Source of the DNA: CAZAAW01 sp964483325 | Lineage (GTDB): Bacteria > Pseudomonadota > Alphaproteobacteria > Rhizobiales > Kaistiaceae | Length of the DNA: 64,000 nucleotides | NCBI GenBank assembly: GCA_964483325.1 | Contig: CAZAAW010000001.1 | Span: forward strand, 1-64,000 | Direction of reading: 5' to 3' | Shown here: positions 61,563-64,000 of the stretch, piece after piece | How positions within the stretch are numbered: the stretch's first letter is position 1 | Layout: every line of letters starts with the position of its first letter | The notes under the pieces: model-generated | Databases searched by the model: none | The model's input: the letters and a program-made list of their open reading frames with translations, nothing else | Told to the model about the DNA's origin: nothing | Made by a program: the position numbers and the translations under genes

Positions 61563-62753
61563 CTACTTCAGCTCGATCCAGAACACGCCGGACGGCTTGA
61601 TCGGCAGGAAGCGCTCATGCAGCTCGGTGAAGGTCGCCCACGGATCGACGTCCTGGAAGAGGTCCGGATTGATCCACTTGGCAAGCGCCTGCACGGCCAC
61701 GAAGTGGTACGGGCTCTGGTAGAACTGGTGATAGATCGCCATCACCTTGTGGTTCTTCACGGCGCTCAACTCCGGGAAACCGGGACGGTTCATCAGGCCG
61801 CGCAGCTGTTCCTCGGCCTTGTTCGGGTCGGTCTCGTAGCCCAGCCAGACGGCCGTGTTGCCCGGGTTGGAGTTGGACCAGTTGGCGCCGGTGAGCAGCA
61901 GATAGGCCGGATCATCGACGATGATCTGCTCCGGATTCACCTGGCCGCCGAGGCCGGCGAAGAAGGTGGAGCCCCAGTTGCGCGCTCCGGCGATGCCGAC
62001 GAACTCGCCGAAATTCACCGGGCCGAAGGTCATGCAGCAGGCGTTCGGGTCGAGCCCGGCGGCGCGCTCGATGAAGACCACCGGCCGGTCGGCCTCCTTG
62101 ACGGTGGCGAGCCGCGTGTAAACCTCTTGCATCTTCTGCGTATAGAAGTCGACGAAGGCCTGCGCCTGCGCTTCCTTGGCGAACACGCGGCCGAGCAGCA
62201 TCATGCTCGGCACCGTGTTCTGCAGCGGGCGCTCGCGGAAATCGATGAAGATCACCGGGATGCCGGCCTTGGCGAGATTGTCGACGATGCCCGTCTCCAT
62301 CGCCTTGGCGTAGAAGCCGAGCGAGGCGATGACGAGGTCGGCATCGAGGTCGATGGCGCGCTCGACGCTGAAATCGGTGCCGGCGAGGGCGCCAACCATG
62401 GGAACGTCGGCGGCCTCCGGGAAGCGCTCGAGATAGCGATTCCACGTGTCCGGATCGAAGGCCTTGAGGTCGTCGGCAATGGCGGCGAGTTGGGCGAACG
62501 GCTTCTCGCGATCGAGGACGACGGTTCCGTAGAACAACCGCCCCTCGGCCAGGATCGCCCGCTGGACGCCGTGGCGTACCTGGACCGTGCGGCCGGCCAT
62601 GTCGGTGACCTCGATCATCGCCTCGTCCTGGGCGAGGGCCGGGGCGGCAGGAACGGCCACCAGCAGGAGGGGTGCGGCCAGGGCCAGCAGCCAGGACCGG
62701 AAGCTCTGGCGGAAGCCGCGCCGGTCCGAGCGGTCTGCCGTCGCTGTCGACAT
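61563..62753 (-). CDS. periplasmic binding protein of the iron-chelate ABC transporter
   Basis: A 396-residue exported binding protein (signal region LLALAAPLLLVAVPAAPALA). It contains the FepB/BtuF type pattern ITVTDMAGR-like IEVTDMAGRTVQVRHGVQRA, DLVIASLGFY, and VFIDFRERPLQN, plus ERAAGLDPNACCMTFG with an unusual Cys pair. It first captures the ligand in the periplasm. It is larger than typical heme-binding HmuT proteins, so a siderophore complex is at least as likely as heme. It heads the three-gene operon. An inverted repeat lies just upstream (62804-62818). Confidence 0.9.
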   Translation of the reverse strand: MSTATADRSDRRGFRQSFRSWLLALAAPLLLVAVPAAPALAQDEAMIEVTDMAGRTVQVRHGVQRAILAEGRLFYGTVVLDREKPFAQLAAIADDLKAFDPDTWNRYLERFPEAADVPMVGALAGTDFSVERAIDLDADLVIASLGFYAKAMETGIVDNLAKAGIPVIFIDFRERPLQNTVPSMMLLGRVFAKEAQAQAFVDFYTQKMQEVYTRLATVKEADRPVVFIERAAGLDPNACCMTFGPVNFGEFVGIAGARNWGSTFFAGLGGQVNPEQIIVDDPAYLLLTGANWSNSNPGNTAVWLGYETDPNKAEEQLRGLMNRPGFPELSAVKNHKVMAIYHQFYQSPYHFVAVQALAKWINPDLFQDVDPWATFTELHERFLPIKPSGVFWIELK

Positions 62754-62803
62754 GAGAAGACCTCCAAATTCGTGTGGATGATTACGGTAATGGTCAGGCC
62801 ATA

Positions 62804-62818
62804 GTTCTTCGACAGAAC
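62804..62818. promoter_or_regulatory. inverted repeat upstream of the iron ABC operon
   Basis: GTTCT-TCGAC-AGAAC lies 51 bases before the binding-protein start, between it and the divergent methyltransferase gene. It may be an operator controlling one or both; it does not match the 25-bp element found elsewhere. Confidence 0.35.
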
Positions 62819-62995
62819 AGGGTCAATACAACGGCGCCAGTTGATAATTGGACGAATTCCAGATTTGAACGAAGGCTTCTTCCATCCGCGGGCGAAAGCT
62901 GTGGCGGCTGAACTGTGCTGCCGGAAAAGCCGTTGCGCGCTGCTGATGCGGCCACTATCGAAAGGTCAGTTCGACAAGGAATTGCCAGACCGCCG

Positions 62996-63793
62996 ATGAC
63001 CGATACGAACCTCGCCAACCGAAGCCTCAAGGACGAGATCCGCGATTATTGGGGCAGCCGCGCCGAAACCTTCGACCTGTCGCCGGGGCACGAGATCTTC
63101 TCCGACGCGGAGCGTCAGGCCTGGCTTGCCGTGTTCCGCAAGCACCTGGGCGAGGGGAGCGGCCGCCGCGCTCTCGATCTCGCCTGCGGCACCGGCGTCA
63201 TCTCGCTGCTGATGAACGATCTCGGCTTCGCCGTCACCGGACTGGACCTGACCGAGCCGATGCTGAACCGGGCGCGCAGCAAGACGGCGTCGCGCGGCAA
63301 AGCGATCCGCCTGTTTCTCGGGGATGCCGAGAATACGCTGGAGCCATCCGACACCTATGACGCGGTGGTGACCCGCCACCTGGTCTGGACGCTGCCCGAT
63401 CCGCCGGCGGCCTTTGCCGAGTGGTTCCGCGTCCTGAAGCCCGGCGGCCGGGTGGCGATCGCCGATGGCGATTTCGTCAGCGCGCCGCGCGGTAGCCGCA
63501 AGCTGCTGCGCCTCATGGCGCGGGCGCTGAAGCGTGTCAGCCCGCCGGATAAGCGGCCGCCGATCGACGCCCAGACGCATGCCTCGATCCTCTCCCGCGT
63601 CTATTTCTCCGGCGGCGTGGCGCCGGAAAAGGTAGCCGACCTTCTGTCCGCGGCAGGCTTCGTCGATATCCGGATCGACCGCGATCTCGGCGCCATCCAC
63701 CGCGCGCAGGGCCGCTTCATGCCGCTGTACCAGCGCCTGGAACGGGCCAGCCAGGATCGCTTCGTCGTTTCGGCAGCCAAGCCCGCCGCCTGA
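62996..63793 (+). CDS. class I SAM-dependent methyltransferase
   Basis: A 265-residue methyltransferase (Methyltransf_11 type). Motif I is ALDLACGTGVISLL, with the acidic motif II in VTGLDLTEPML, then DAVVTRHLVWTLPDPP and LKPGGRVAIADGD. The substrate is unknown. It diverges from the iron ABC operon across a shared 242-base region, so co-regulation and a role in processing the imported metallophore are possible (inference). The start at 62996 matches the protein family best, although the ribosome site AAGGA is rather distant. Confidence 0.85.
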   Translation: MTDTNLANRSLKDEIRDYWGSRAETFDLSPGHEIFSDAERQAWLAVFRKHLGEGSGRRALDLACGTGVISLLMNDLGFAVTGLDLTEPMLNRARSKTASRGKAIRLFLGDAENTLEPSDTYDAVVTRHLVWTLPDPPAAFAEWFRVLKPGGRVAIADGDFVSAPRGSRKLLRLMARALKRVSPPDKRPPIDAQTHASILSRVYFSGGVAPEKVADLLSAAGFVDIRIDRDLGAIHRAQGRFMPLYQRLERASQDRFVVSAAKPAA

Positions 63794-63797
63794 CGGG

Positions 63798-63813
63798 GAG
63801 AGCGGACGCTCTC
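63798..63813 (+). terminator. weak hairpin after the methyltransferase gene
   Basis: GAGAGCG and CGCTCTC form a 7-bp stem with a two-base loop, 5 bases past the stop. There is only a short T tail (ATCTTTGT). The rest of the window to 64000 contains no supported gene. Confidence 0.4.
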
Positions 63814-64000
63814 ACATCTTTGTCATGATTGCCGCGTAGCAACGAAAGCATGACGGCATTACGGTGCCTGCCGCTGCGGTGTGTATTTGCCGCGGCCATG
63901 GCGGAAGGCAGCGGCGGAGTACTCATTGTGACCGAGATCGTGTCCACGGCGTGGGTCTGACGATGCAGCCCGGTGGCCGGATACGCTCTGCTCTCAGGCT

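Noticed and set aside
62754..62995. possible cobalamin riboswitch before the ABC operon
   Set aside because: The conserved B12-box and core sequences are not present, so an iron-type ligand is preferred.
1..64000. CRISPR arrays, insertion sequences, rRNA genes
   Set aside because: No regularly spaced repeats, transposase genes or rRNA sequence were seen on reading the window.

Overview
The window is about 64 kb of GC-rich DNA from an alphaproteobacterium, most likely of the order Hyphomicrobiales (Rhizobiales). The evidence is the Omp2b/RopA-type porin, the gene order rpoZ-rel-pyrE-pdxJ-acpS-lepB-rnc-era-recO-parC, an A1-type cytochrome oxidase subunit I and the rhizobial-style conjugation genes traA/C/D. 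I cannot name the genus from sequence alone.

Layout. (1) Bases 1 to about 8206 are the right-hand part of an integrated, decaying mobilizable element. It holds a Phd-type antitoxin, traD and a frameshifted traC, a broken traA relaxase/helicase, a lower-GC cargo gene of unknown function with a zinc-ribbon-like Cys pattern, an AlpA-type regulator, a TacA/TacT-type toxin-antitoxin pair and a large serine recombinase. The recombinase reading frame runs into the 3' end of tRNA-Ser(GCU), which marks the right attachment site. The left end lies outside the window. (2) 8.3-20 kb is chromosomal: a major porin, a three-gene envelope operon (OmpA/BON protein, a 46-residue membrane peptide, a membrane-anchored helix-hairpin-helix protein), lytic transglycosylase slt, dapA, smpB, a family 5 uracil-DNA glycosylase and a NYN-domain protein. 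(3) 20-36.7 kb is the housekeeping block: rpoZ, rel, pyrE, pdxJ, acpS, lepB, rnc, era, mltB-like, recO, a GT11-like glycosyltransferase, parC, a GT21-like glycosyltransferase, radC, map, a CinA-like protein and gpt, followed by tRNA-Leu(UAA). (4) 37-47.4 kb holds a heme-type TonB receptor with a short HemS-like protein, a family 5 solute-binding protein, and an operon of MoxR, DUF58, ABC ATPase, ABC-2 permease and a family 3 binding protein. (5) 47.4-56.2 kb holds a site-2-protease-like protein that has lost its catalytic residues, an orphan ctaD with a structured leader, a LysR regulator, and a sulfur-assimilation block (cysJ, cysI, a Cys/Met-metabolism PLP enzyme). (6) 56.5-64 kb holds an acidic repeat-containing autotransporter, a ferric-siderophore/heme-type ABC transporter (binding protein, permease, ATPase) and a divergent methyltransferase.

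Regions 4 and 6 share an iron/metal-uptake theme: outer-membrane receptor, HemS-like cytoplasmic protein and FecBCD-like ABC transporter. Four non-coding sites there (37088-37112, 42236-42260, 42518-42542, 59641-59665) share one 25-bp interrupted palindrome of the form AAATATGA-N9-TCATRTTT. It contains the TGA-N9-TCA core described for rhizobial iron-responsive (RirA/IRO) boxes. This shared element is the least explained feature of the window. The next most interesting items are the MoxR/DUF58/ABC/binding-protein module, which resembles transport modules linked to PQQ-dehydrogenase or lanthanide uptake in other bacteria, and the inactive site-2-protease relative.
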